Shown here: positions 1 through 9,215 of the stretch, piece after piece
Layout of the letters: the number at the start of each line of letters is the position of its first letter
How positions within the stretch are numbered: position 1 is the stretch's first letter
Assembly: GCF_025602895.1 (NCBI RefSeq)
Contig: NW_026516305.1
Location: forward strand, 62,001-126,000
Reading direction: 5' to 3'
Length of the DNA: 64,000 bases
Origin: Polychytrium aggregatum
Taxonomy: Eukaryota; Chytridiomycota; Chytridiomycetes; Polychytriales
Program-made: the position numbers and the translations under genes
The notes under the pieces: generated by a model
Databases searched by the model: none
What the model was told of the DNA's origin: nothing
What the model saw: the letters and a program-made list of their open reading frames with translations, nothing else

Positions 1-126
1 GGCGGGCATGGTGTCAGGGGAGCTTGAGAAGCAGAGATGGACTGGGAGGCGACAGAGGCAAGTGGGCAGAACGGGAGGGGAGAACAAAGCGGTGCAGATG
101 TCGGCTTGGCTGGCTGTAGGGCTGAG

Positions 127-194
127 CTGGCTATACGGCTGGGCTGGCTATACGGCTGGGCTGGCTATACGGCTGGGCTGGCTATACGGCTGGC
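127..194. repeat. 17-bp tandem repeat, 4 copies
   Basis: The unit CTGGCTATACGGCTGGG is repeated four times head to tail; only the last base of the fourth copy differs. It lies in noncoding DNA. Confidence 0.9.
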
Positions 195-2226
195 AGCGGG
201 AAGTTGCAGACTGAGCCGGGCTCGATGCAGGCCGGTCGGCGGATTGGCTTGGTGGTCGACGAATCGAGGGGGACACCGGCTGGGCCCGTGGTGATGAGGA
301 GTGCCAAGAGGAAGACAGCTGGGATCCGCAGGGCCGGGTGGGAGAGCGGCGGACGATGCCACGGGGATGGAACTGCTTGAGGACTGGGAGCCTGGGTCTA
401 TCGGCAAGCGAGGGCGATAGGAAAAGCAGGAGGTTTGTCCAAGTGCACGGCAAGCAAGAAGGAGCAGCAAAGACAAATGCGGGGCAACGAGCCGAGGATA
501 TAAAGGGGCAAGCGAGGAGCGAGAGGGGAGCGAGAGGGGAGCGAGAGACGAGGCGATGGGAGACGGTGGTGGAAAGAGACGCGGGAGACGGCGAGGAACA
601 GGCGAGAAGCATGCGAGGAACAGGCGAGGGGCGTCCATGACACCAATCCGATGAGCGATGCCTATGCCGGTGTTGATATCGATGGTCTCGCCTTGGCCCG
701 GCTCGCTTCGCTTCGCCTCGGTCGGCCGATTTGGGTCCTCACAGCAGATGGTGCAAGAGGGCGACCAGCAGCGCGCCCTTTGCCCCCAAAACAGGAAGGC
801 CCAACACGCAGCACCAATAACAGCGCAACAGCACCAGCAGCCGAGAACGGCGAGGCAGCGGCACGAGCAGGCATCGCAATCCAAGATGAAGCTCTTGCTT
901 TGGTTGTCCTGGTGGGAGCGACGACAGCCCGCCCGCAGCCAGCACCACGATCATCCCCGCGAGAGAGTAAAAAAAAAAACGTGCATCAGAGCAAGGCATA
1001 CATGTGCCTTTGGGACTGACCGACGCAACACCCGGAAAGATCCTGTCCTGCGGCATGCTGGCTGGTGTTCGAAGACGTCGACACCCTTAATCCTGGCAGA
1101 AAGCGCCGCTTTTGGCAGTGCAGACGACTGAGCACAAGCATGGGCTTGGCGCATCGACAGGCTCCGTGGCGATTCTCCGGGTGGGCGGCAGCTGGACGAG
1201 GATGCGCTATTGCCAGCGCAGGGGAGCGGCCGCTGGTCGCAGCCGGAAGAGCAACGGATCCGAGCAGGCTGCACATTGCTGGTCTCCAGCGCATGGCTGT
1301 CTCCAGCGCATGGCAGATCCGCCGACATGGAGGCAGCCCGCCCGTCCGGCGAGGCCATTCCGCCATGACTCGATTTGCGTCGGGCTGCTCTCCCATGGGA
1401 CACATGCTGCTCCCCGCGGCGCTGACATGGCCCGGCAGGAAGCTGACATGACAGGGGCTGACATGTGTGTCCGGTGCTGAGGGCTTTCAAGGGAGGTGGC
1501 GAGAAGCAGGACGAGCCGGCGCAGCGACCAAGATCGATCAGATTGCTCGCGATTCCCAGGAAAAAATTGATAGCGATATCCATCCACACCAACACCAGCA
1601 TCAGCATCAGCATCACAGGCGATTTGTCGTTTCCAAAGGTACCAAAAATATATTCGTTTCTCGTTTCTCAGGTCCGGAGACAAATTCAAAACTTGGGAGC
1701 GAAAAAAGAAAGACACGGAGAGGAGCAGGAGGCGGGGAAATCTCCACAGCCCGGGCTCCTCGGTTCATCAAGGATTAATGGGAAGGTCGAGCCACTACAA
1801 GGGGGAGAGCGGGAGAGCGAGGATTTGCGGTGGTTGGTATGTACAGAAAATAAGGCGGCTGTCGCTGGATATCAGTCGAGGCGAGCAGCGACAGGGCACA
1901 GACGACACGTCAAAGAAAGAGGGATCTTTTTGTCCAGGGAGAAGCTTGCAAAGGAAGAAGAGGAGGAAAAAAACATTGTCCGAGACGTGGTTTGGGGCAA
2001 GGGCGGTCGATTGAAGGAGGTCATGGAAGATTTGGAAATTGGGAAGGGCAACTCGCGCTTGGATTGGGAAAGCCAGAGGGGGGGTGTCGAGGTTGAGAGA
2101 AGGATGGCCCGAGACAGCTACAGCGGAGTCAACCACTGCGAGCTGAACACGGACTACCTTTTTGGATGGGATTGGCGGTTGCAAACTATGAACGCGGCTT
2201 TGTCAATGTGTAGCGGAGTGCTGGTT

Positions 2227-2280
2227 GGATGGATGGAGGACTGGGATGGGGGATGGATGGAGGACTGGGATGGGGGATGG
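2227..2280. repeat. 24-bp tandem repeat, 2.3 copies
   Basis: A 24-bp unit starting GGATGGATGGAGG occurs twice perfectly, followed by six bases of a third copy. It lies about 300 bp beyond the 3' end of the small minus-strand gene at 2582-2824. Confidence 0.85.
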
Positions 2281-2581
2281 ATCGCGGTCAGATTGCTTTT
2301 TCTTGCGTTGCCGTTGTTGGGAGGACTGTGGTTGTCAGATTGGAGAAGCAGCAACGGACGCGATGCGACAGTTGGTACCAATCCGCGGAGGAGGGGGGAT
2401 GGTTGGTTGGTTGGTTGGAGCTGGCTGATATGGGGGGCTCAGCAAACGGGACAGGGCTTGGGGAAACCAGAAGGATCTCGGAGGCAGATCGACGCGGCAA
2501 GACGGGAGGCAAACTTGAGACAGGGTTGTTGGGAAGGGCCGGGGCAAGCCGCAGGACTCGGAAGGACTCGGAAAAGGTTGA

Positions 2582-2824
2582 TTACATCGACAGGTGTGCG
2601 CTGTACTGGCTGTGCTCCTTGTAGGCGTCCATGGTACGGCCGCGGGTAGCAAAGGATAGCCGCTTCTTGGGGATCGACGGGGCCGACTTGACACCAGAGG
2701 GGATGGTGCTGGAGACTTCCTTCTGACGGACCTCGCTGGGGGGGATGGCGGTGGTGACAAAGGTCGTGGGAACGCTGGAGCCAAAGTCGTTCTCGGTCTG
2801 GAGATACAGGTGGGTGGACGACAT
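2582..2824 (-). CDS. Small protein of unknown function (80 aa)
   Basis: Single-exon frame of 80 residues beginning MSSTHLYLQTENDF and ending YSAHLSM. It is rich in Ser/Thr/Pro and Lys/Arg, with no TM segment or signal peptide, and I do not recognise the family. The ATG at 2824 was chosen because upstream in-frame sequence is compositionally unlike it and a TATAAAG lies at 2981-2987, about 160 bp upstream on the minus strand. The sequence is not low-complexity, unlike the flanks, which argues for a real gene. Confidence 0.5.
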   Translation of the reverse strand: MSSTHLYLQTENDFGSSVPTTFVTTAIPPSEVRQKEVSSTIPSGVKSAPSIPKKRLSFATRGRTMDAYKEHSQYSAHLSM

Positions 2825-4152
2825 GATGAAGATGGGGGAGTTTGGGTCGGGAAGCCGAACGAGGCTGAGAAGAGGGGTGTGCGCTTGAGGAGCTGGTGTG
2901 CAGCTGAGGAGCTTGGCTTGGAGGCGGATGAGGGGCTGAGGTGTACAGAGCAGATGGAGCACATGGCGGCAGAGAGCCGGCTTTATAGGCCGCGCAACCA
3001 GAGATGCAGGACCGGGGGGGAGCCGCGCGAGCCGACGTGGACGCCGGGCATGTCAGGACGGCTCAAGGCGACGCAAAGGCGGTCGGATGACGCCTTCCGC
3101 GCAGCGAATCGGAAGGGCGGGCGGACATGGGACGGGCTGCGCACCGGCATGTGATGGCCGGGGGGTGGCGGTGGGGGACGGGAGGGCGGGGCGCAGTGTC
3201 TGTGAGGTGTCTGTGAGGTGTCTGAATTGTGTCTGTGAGGTGTCTGCGCTGTGTCTGTGTCAGCGACCGCGAGCCGAGTGGTTCCAAGCGCCAAAACCGC
3301 GATCCCCGACTGCGACAATGGCAGACGCGCTCCGCACGGGCGTTTTGCGTCATGGCCCGTCAACAAGGGTCGACACAGCGCGCTGCATCAAAGTTGTGCG
3401 CGTCTCGGTGCGTTCTCGGTGCGCTCTCGGTGCGTCTCGCTGCGTCTCGGTCCCGTGCGTTCACGCCAACATCGGCCTTCTCGCCGCGCCCTCGCCCCCG
3501 CCCTCGCCTCGCCCCTCTCGGACCTTGCGCCCTGACACCTTCAGCGCCCTCCCCGGCGCCGTCTGCATGTCGTCCTGGGCCCTCGGAAGGCCCTGCTTCC
3601 TGCCGGCCGGCTCATGTCGCTGGCGGGGATGGTGCAAAGGACCGCCCAGATCGAGATCCGGCCGGCGCAAATGTCAGCAAGCCCGCGCGATGGTGCAATC
3701 CCCGCGACGTCGGGCATTGCGTGCGAGATGCTTGGTGATCGGCGGGGTGAAGACTCGCGAGCTGCCCCCGATGGCCAAGACCCACATCCGTCGCATTTCC
3801 CCCTCGCTGCTGCAGGTCCCAGGACACACCATGTCGCCAATGCCAGGGCCCTTCCCACGGCCACGTCCCTCTGCATGCATGCACGCAACCACACACCACT
3901 CGCCGGCAACCATTGTCAGAGACCACCCGGTGGGCATCCCTCCCACAGCCTCACCCGGCCTGACGACAAAGGCGGCATGTGCCCGGATGCATTACTTTCG
4001 TCGTGTCGCTTCATGTATTGGTCGACGCTGAGGGCGTCGTGATCGGCTCGCTTGTTTTCGCCGGTTGTCTGCAGACCAGCTTGTGTCGGCAAGCTTGTTT
4101 TCGCCGTGGTCGCCTGCCCATTTTCGTTGCGGTCGCCTGCCCAGAGCCACAT
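2825..4152. other. Intergenic, no gene seen
   Basis: Contains the TATA box of the small gene (2981-2987) and a degenerate run of TGTCTGTGAGG-type repeats at about 3196-3262. Frames here (for example 3087-4031 plus) are Arg/Pro/Ala-rich and look like GC-rich noise. Confidence 0.5.
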
Positions 4153-5382
4153 CTACTTGGTCGCCCGGGCCGGCAGCAGGCGCTTCATGGCGTTGGTCAG
4201 AGGCAGGACCGCAAATCTGCACGGGCGGTAACGGCGCATCGCGTGTGGGTCGCCATGACGCCGGATGAGGGGATGTGGGTCAGCCTTTGCAATCCGGCCA
4301 CCAGACCCTCGCTTGCGGCCCGCCCTCACCACCGCTGGTCTGCCGAGTGGCACTCGCCTGCCCGTCCTCCCCAGCGATATCCACCCCCCGGCTGCGTGGA
4401 CTCGCCGCGGCCGTCGTGATGAATGTCCAACGCCCGTCACCGTCGACCTGCAATCCGTCATCCTGTGGCGGCCTTCCTGGATTTCGGTGCCAGGGAGCAC
4501 ACAGTCCCGCAGGCTCGCTGTGGCTGTGATTGCTGCTGTTGCTGTGGCTGTGATTGCTGCTGTTGCTGCTGCTGTTGTTGCTGCTGCTGTTGTTGTTGTT
4601 GTTGCCGTTGCTGCTGCATCGATAAGATCTCGTCTTCCGGAATCGGCCGACGCAGGCACCCACTCCCTGCCAGCGGGTCTGCGGCCATCGATCGATCCCC
4701 ATGAGCCAGCAGAGTCACAGCCCCAAAAGCACAGCCGATCGCGATTGCTTGGGGAAGAGGAGAAGCCAGACCAGGGCCCGATCGGCTGTGCTTTGACACC
4801 TTGGGGATTTGGCTCTCTGGTCCTTTGGTCCTTTGGGTGCGGCCCTCGCTTGGACCGAGAACCGCTGTATCGGCGATCCAGCACCCAGCACCCACCAACA
4901 GCGCCTCCCGCCTCCTACCTTGCAAAGTACGGCGTCAGAAACACCGAGAGGCCCAGACGGAGTGGCATCGCTGCCTTGACGAGGGCATACGACGTCACCA
5001 GATGCAGCATCATCTGCGAGTCGTCCCTGAGCGACACCGGCGCTCCCGCCAGTTGCAGCAGCCGGGTCATGCGTCGGTTGCCCTCGGCCAGGATCTCCTC
5101 CGGAAACGGGATTTGGATGTCAAAGTAGCTCAGCCCAAAGTACAGCAGCGGCAGGGGTGCGATCGCCGTGAGTTCGTGCAGGACCAGGAACGACACCAGA
5201 TGCGACCCCGGCGCGGCCCGGAACTGCTCGGCATATTTGGCCAGGTGCTTGTTTCGGATCAGTCGCTGCAGGAGCGATGCCGACGGTGCATCTGTCGAGG
5301 GTCCTGCGCCGGTGCTAAACGATCGCCAGAGGCCAGGGCCAAGAGGCGAGCGCCGCGGATGCATGCAACGCAGAAAGAACAT
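4153..5382 (-). CDS. Mitochondrial FAM210/DUF1279-type membrane protein
   Basis: Two exons, 5382-4919 and 4216-4153, join in frame across a 702-bp intron (donor AG|GTAGGA, acceptor TGCAG|A) to give 175 aa. The C-terminal half matches the DUF1279 (FAM210) domain: a hydrophobic, proline-bounded segment (LLYFGLSYFDIQIPF) followed by SYALVKAAMPLRLGLSVFLTPYF. Exon 2 adds ARFAVLPLTNAMKRLLP. The N-terminus, with RRSPLGPGLWRSFSTG, looks like a mitochondrial targeting peptide. FAM210 proteins sit in the mitochondrial inner membrane and influence mitochondrial translation or lipid handling. Start uncertain between Met1 and Met7. The large intron carries a CAG/CTG-rich repeat. Next gene upstream in the same orientation is TSR2. 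Confidence 0.75.
4527..4616. repeat. Imperfect CTG/CAG trinucleotide tract in FAM210 intron
   Basis: A run of GCTGTT/GCTGTG/GCTGCT triplets about 90 bp long inside the intron of the DUF1279 gene. On the coding strand it reads CAGCAACAACAACAA-like. It is noncoding because both flanking exons join in frame without it. Confidence 0.8.
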
Positions 5383-5925
5383 ATCCGATGGGCGACGTCT
5401 TGGTGCTGGTGGTTATACCGCAGCTTTCGATGACAGATGTCCAAGATGCCAGAGACGACCCAGAGCAAGTCGGGCGAAAGCCATCTCGGTCCACCGTCGC
5501 GGCTCTCGGTCCGCTGTCTCGCTCGCAGAGAAAGAGCACCATGTTCCAAGCCAACATGCGCGCAACAGGCGCAATAGTCTTCATTCGAGGGCAGCGAGGC
5601 GGTCGAAACATGAGTGCAGACGCAAACAGAACAGCGGCCAGACAGACAGATAGATAGACAGACAGACAAAACCAGCGGGAAACACCCGAGACAGTCTCCA
5701 GGCGAACGAAAGCAGGGCGGCGCCATGGGCAGAGGCAAGAGCAGCGAGTACACATCCTGGCGTCCTCTGGCGTCCATCAGCGAGCAACATCCGTGCATTG
5801 AGATGGGCGGACATGTATGCGCAGAGTCCGATCGATCAAGACCCAGAAGGCCGATCCAGGCCTGGCAGCAGCGGATCGGCAGTGGATCGCAGACAAACTC
5901 TGCCTCAAGCCAAAGGCGGCCGCAT
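5383..5925. other. Intergenic between FAM210-type gene and TSR2
   Basis: Upstream region of the FAM210-type gene and 3' flank of TSR2. It holds a GACA/GATA microsatellite at about 5640-5668 and no convincing coding frame. Confidence 0.5.
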
Positions 5926-6534
5926 TTAGCGGCGGCGGCGGCCCTTTTGCACGAGCTCAAAGCCGTCTTCGTCGACGATGGGCCCTTGGGGCTCTGGCCG
6001 TCCTGAGGAGCCGCCAGCGCCGCCGTTCGAGCCAGAGCCAGAGCCATCTTGGTCGATATCCATGCCGTCGGCTCCAGCACCGTTGCCTTCATCGTCGTCG
6101 TTACCGTTGTCGTCGTCGCCAGCCTCGTCGCTGTCGACTTCGTTGTTGTCGCCCACCACTTGCTTGGGTGTGCGCTGCTGCGTCCGGACCTTTTCTCTCA
6201 GGAAATCGACAATCTCGAGCCGTCCGAGGACAACCACGTCCTGGTAGAGTTGGACCAGCGCCTTGCCGACTTGCTCGCCGCTGCCGTCCTCAAGATCAGC
6301 ATCAAAGATCTCGTCAAAATAGCCGGTGAAGTTGTCGCCGAGCTCGTACGCCTCGACGTCGGTGCCATACTTGAGGAAAAAGTCCTTGGTGAACTGCACC
6401 ATCGTTGCGGCCTGCTCGTTGGTCGCAGGGCCGCTGATTTGCTGCTCCAGCACAAACTGCAGGGCCGGCCAGCGAGCAAAGATCAGGTCGACGCCGTCGC
6501 AGAACGGAGTAAAGTTGGCGGGTGGGGAGGCCAT
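5926..6534 (-). CDS. TSR2: Pre-rRNA-processing protein TSR2
   Basis: Single exon, 202 aa, starting MASPPANFTPFCDGVDLIFARWPALQ. It matches the TSR2 (WGG-type) family: the N-terminal F-x-x-GV-x-x-IF-x-RWPALQ block, and then a helical region with LVQLYQDVVVLGRLEIVDFLREK where the family has its second conserved block. The C-terminus is acidic and low complexity (Asp/Glu/Gly/Ser) and ends in basic KGRRRR. Tsr2 is a chaperone that binds eS26, delivers it to pre-40S particles and acts in late 20S pre-rRNA processing. The ATG at 6534 is the first in-frame one before the conserved block; further upstream the frame is Pro/Ser-rich leader. It is divergent from the multi-TM gene at 6897. Confidence 0.85.
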   Translation of the reverse strand: MASPPANFTPFCDGVDLIFARWPALQFVLEQQISGPATNEQAATMVQFTKDFFLKYGTDVEAYELGDNFTGYFDEIFDADLEDGSGEQVGKALVQLYQDVVVLGRLEIVDFLREKVRTQQRTPKQVVGDNNEVDSDEAGDDDNGNDDDEGNGAGADGMDIDQDGSGSGSNGGAGGSSGRPEPQGPIVDEDGFELVQKGRRRR

Positions 6535-6896
6535 AGCGGGAGGCGGCGGGTCTGCTGTCGAACTGGGTGTGGTGGAGTGGCCGAGATGGTTCCTCGATGC
6601 TGGTCGATCCGAACAGAGAGTCAAGCGGATGCGAACGAAGGCCCGGCGACTCAACCAAGCCAGCAACAAAAAAGAAAAAAAACGTGTCACAGGATCGAAT
6701 TGGATGAGAGGCCAGGAATAGCACGATCAATGCCCATCAATGCCCAGCAATGCCCCCACCCGACAAGGCCGCTGCCTCAACGGGCGCTTGCCTGTCTCGA
6801 GCACCGCCCAGCAATCCGTGCAAGTATCTGCTCATCGTCCTGTCCATCGTCCTGTCCAAGTCCTGTCCAAGTCCCCGCAGTGTCTGGCCTTCTATA
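6535..6896. promoter_or_regulatory. Divergent promoter region, TSR2 / multi-TM gene
   Basis: The 362 bp between two divergent start codons must hold both promoters. A TATAAT sits immediately before the plus-strand ATG, so it lies in the leader and is not a usable TATA box. There are repeated GTCCAAGTCC/CATCGTCCTGTC motifs at 6836-6872. No clear core element can be assigned. Confidence 0.4.
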
Positions 6897-8401
6897 ATGA
6901 ACAACTCGCTGTCCCCGGGCCTCTGCGACTGGCGGGTCCAGGCACTCCCCTGCACCGCCAACAACCCCATCGCAGCGTCGCTCTATCTCGCCAGCATCGC
7001 ACTCAATGCTGCAAACTGGCTCTTTGCCGGCGGCATCCTCCTGCACCGGCTCGTATACAAATCGCAGCGCCTGCTCGACATGCGCATCCCAGGCTCCCTG
7101 CCCGTTCGCCCGACCGAGTGGTACCTGGTCTTCATGGTCCTGTTCTGCGCCATGCGGGTCATCCACGGCTCCGTCGTCCTGGGCGGGTTGACATCCATCC
7201 TCATCATTGTCGAGTCCGTGGTAGGTGTCCGACCGGTGTTGTCGACATTGCATCTGCCATTGCTATATGCCATCGGGCCTTGCATGTGCTGCTCGATACG
7301 AGACGATACCAACCCTATTCGTCTGCAGAACACTCTCTCGTGGATCTTTCTATTCTATGCACTGGTGCTCTATCTCGTTGGAATGTAAGTGCAGCCTGAC
7401 AAACCCCAATAAGCAACCCGGAGAGTCCCCTCCAGCCCTGCTTGATAGTCTCCATCCATCCGTCCGTTGTCTGGCCTTCATTCCTCGCCATCGCCAGACA
7501 TGGTGCTGCATTGCTATTGGTGTTTGCCACCACCACCACCACCATCACCACCACCACCACCACTACCACCATCACCACCACTATCACCACCACAATCGCC
7601 ACGCCGCTCCGTCTGACCCGGCCTGTCGTCTCGGCCTCGCCTCACAGGTACCACTCGATCCCTGACTCGTTCAAATGGAACTACTCCAACATCGACGGCT
7701 CGCCCAAGAGCCCGCTGCTGATCGACATCCTCGCCATCGTCCTGATCATCACGCCAATCCTCTTCAGTCTGCCGCTGGGCATCGTGGCCGCCTACTACCA
7801 AGACACCTCGCAGCCCGCCAGTGCCGACTGGATCCAGCGGGCCCACTCGTTCGGCGCCATGAGCGTGTGGCTCCTGCTGATGGTCGTGTGGATGTATTGG
7901 GGCCAGCAGTGCATCGTCATCCTGGAGGAGCAGCTCGACGACGCCCAGTCCGACCTTGGACAGCTCTTCCGCGGCGATTCCGAGAGCCACCAGCTGAACC
8001 CGCTGCGAGCGCATGTGCAGCGCATGAAGCGGGGCCGCCGGGACGTTGCCTGCCTCAAGGGCTTTGTGATCTCCCACATTGTCGTCATTGGATCCATCTG
8101 CGTCTTTGACCTCGTCTACGGTCTCTGGAGCACAGATATGATCGGCCCGAACACGACCATTGACGAGGTCGTTTCTGCCCTGTGGCTGTTGTTTGTGCCG
8201 TTGATGTCGACGCTGAACCTCGCCGTGATAGCCATGAGGTACGTTGCTGCATCGCGCCACCATGGCCTGCTCTGGTCTGCTCTGGCTTGTTCTGGTCTGC
8301 CATGATTCGCTTGCTAATCCAGATGCGTTTGTGGGGGCGGGCGGGTCATCTCGTTCCTGTATCGCTCTCAGCGCCTGGCCCTGCCGGGTCACGGCCGCTG
8401 A
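6897..8401 (+). CDS. Multi-pass membrane protein, GPCR-like topology
   Basis: Three exons (6897-7384, 7648-8238, 8323-8401) join in frame to 385 aa. Splice sites: AT|GTAAGT, CACAG|G, AG|GTACGT, CCAG|A. About eight hydrophobic segments are visible: four in exon 1 (around PIAASLYLASIALNAANWLF, WYLVFMVLFCAM, ILIIVESVVGV, WIFLFYALVLYLVG) and four in exon 2 (DILAIVLIITPILFSLPLG, MSVWLLLMVVWMYWG, GFVISHIVVIGSICVFDLVY, ALWLLFVPLMSTLNLAVIAM). A charged loop (RMKRGRRD) precedes the seventh segment, as in some 7TM receptors. I do not recognise the family. Exon 3 is the weakest part; another frame reaching 8530 is an alternative C-terminus. An AATAAA lies at 8708-8713. Confidence 0.6.
7515..7590 (+). 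repeat. CAC/ACC trinucleotide tract in intron 1 of multi-TM gene
   Basis: A CACCAC-rich microsatellite about 75 bp long lies between the GTAAGT donor at 7385 and the CACAG acceptor at 7647. If translated it would give poly-His or poly-Thr, but it is removed with the intron. Confidence 0.8.
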
Positions 8402-9215
8402 CGTGGGAAAGCGAACCGGAAGTATGCAGTTTGGAGGCTCGTTGCGACGCCGCTCATTGCCTCGACAGCGGTTCCCATCAGCATACCAGTACGGCACCGT
8501 GACGGCTGCGGCCCGCAGCGATTCACGATAAGGTACTCACGACTTGGGGCCTGCGGTGATTGCCAGGATCTCCTCTTCCAACCATATCACCCACCACCCA
8601 ACACTATACTACACGCCACTAGATCAAGCCCTCGGCACCTGTCCGGTCCCAGTGGCTCTGTCGCTTCGTCGTTGCAGGCAACGCAAGCTCCACAACCATG
8701 TATACTGAATAAAGGTGCACAATAGTCTACTGTTGATGATAAGGAAATACAGAACGCTTCTCGCTTCCGCTCACTCACTCACTCACTTGATCGATCGAGC
8801 CCGCGGTGGCTCGGGGTAGAAATCATCCATGGACAGAGCTTACCAAGTCTTCCGTAATAGTGCCCATCGACGCTTGCACTGTTGTATCAGACTCGATCGA
8901 TAAAATGTCGTGGATATGCCCACACACTAACAGCATGAGACAGACACCCAAAGCAATGACTCTTGTAACTTGGTCGTTCCCAGCCGAGTGAATGGTCCGA
9001 TCCAACGATGGCATGGTTTTTGTCCGAAATAACCAATACGTCTCATTGTTATTCAATACGCCATGCAACGAGCAGTCATCGCTCCTGATAATCTCGCACC
9101 CATACAATAGAACAAAACAAAACAGAACAGCGGAACAGAATCATGCAGTGATAAAGTACAGTTTGGCAATCATCGCGTCTTTTGATCAACTTCGGGCAAG
9201 CGGGAGGGAGGCTCT
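8402..9215. other. Convergent 3' region, possible tiny minus-strand ORF
   Basis: Lies between the 3' ends of the multi-TM gene (plus) and the Whi2-like gene (minus). It contains an AATAAA at 8708-8713. On minus, a frame around 9020-8843 reads MPSLDRTIHSAG and includes one hydrophobic segment (VIALGVCLMLLVCGH) ending at a GTAAGC donor, with a possible acceptor that would place a stop immediately. This may be a minute membrane protein but is not supported beyond that. Confidence 0.35.

Larger units (their letters stand above)
1..2581. other. Gene-poor stretch with tandem repeats
   Basis: No convincing coding region is seen on either strand. The longest open frame (1465-2649, plus) has no domain, low-complexity composition and ends inside the neighbouring gene on the other strand. 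Two minisatellites are present: a 17-bp unit repeated four times (127-194) and a 24-bp GGATGG-rich unit repeated 2.3 times (2227-2280). Confidence 0.6.

Noticed and set aside
1465-2649. 394-aa open frame on plus
   Set aside because: No domain, composition follows simple repeats (IHTNTSISISI, GGWMEDWDGG), and it runs antisense into the small gene at 2582.
6049-6897. 282-aa open frame on plus, Val/Ala-rich
   Set aside because: Antisense to TSR2, whose family blocks are clear on minus.
7515-7590. Poly-His protein segment
   Set aside because: The CAC tract lies between good splice sites and neither flanking exon needs it.
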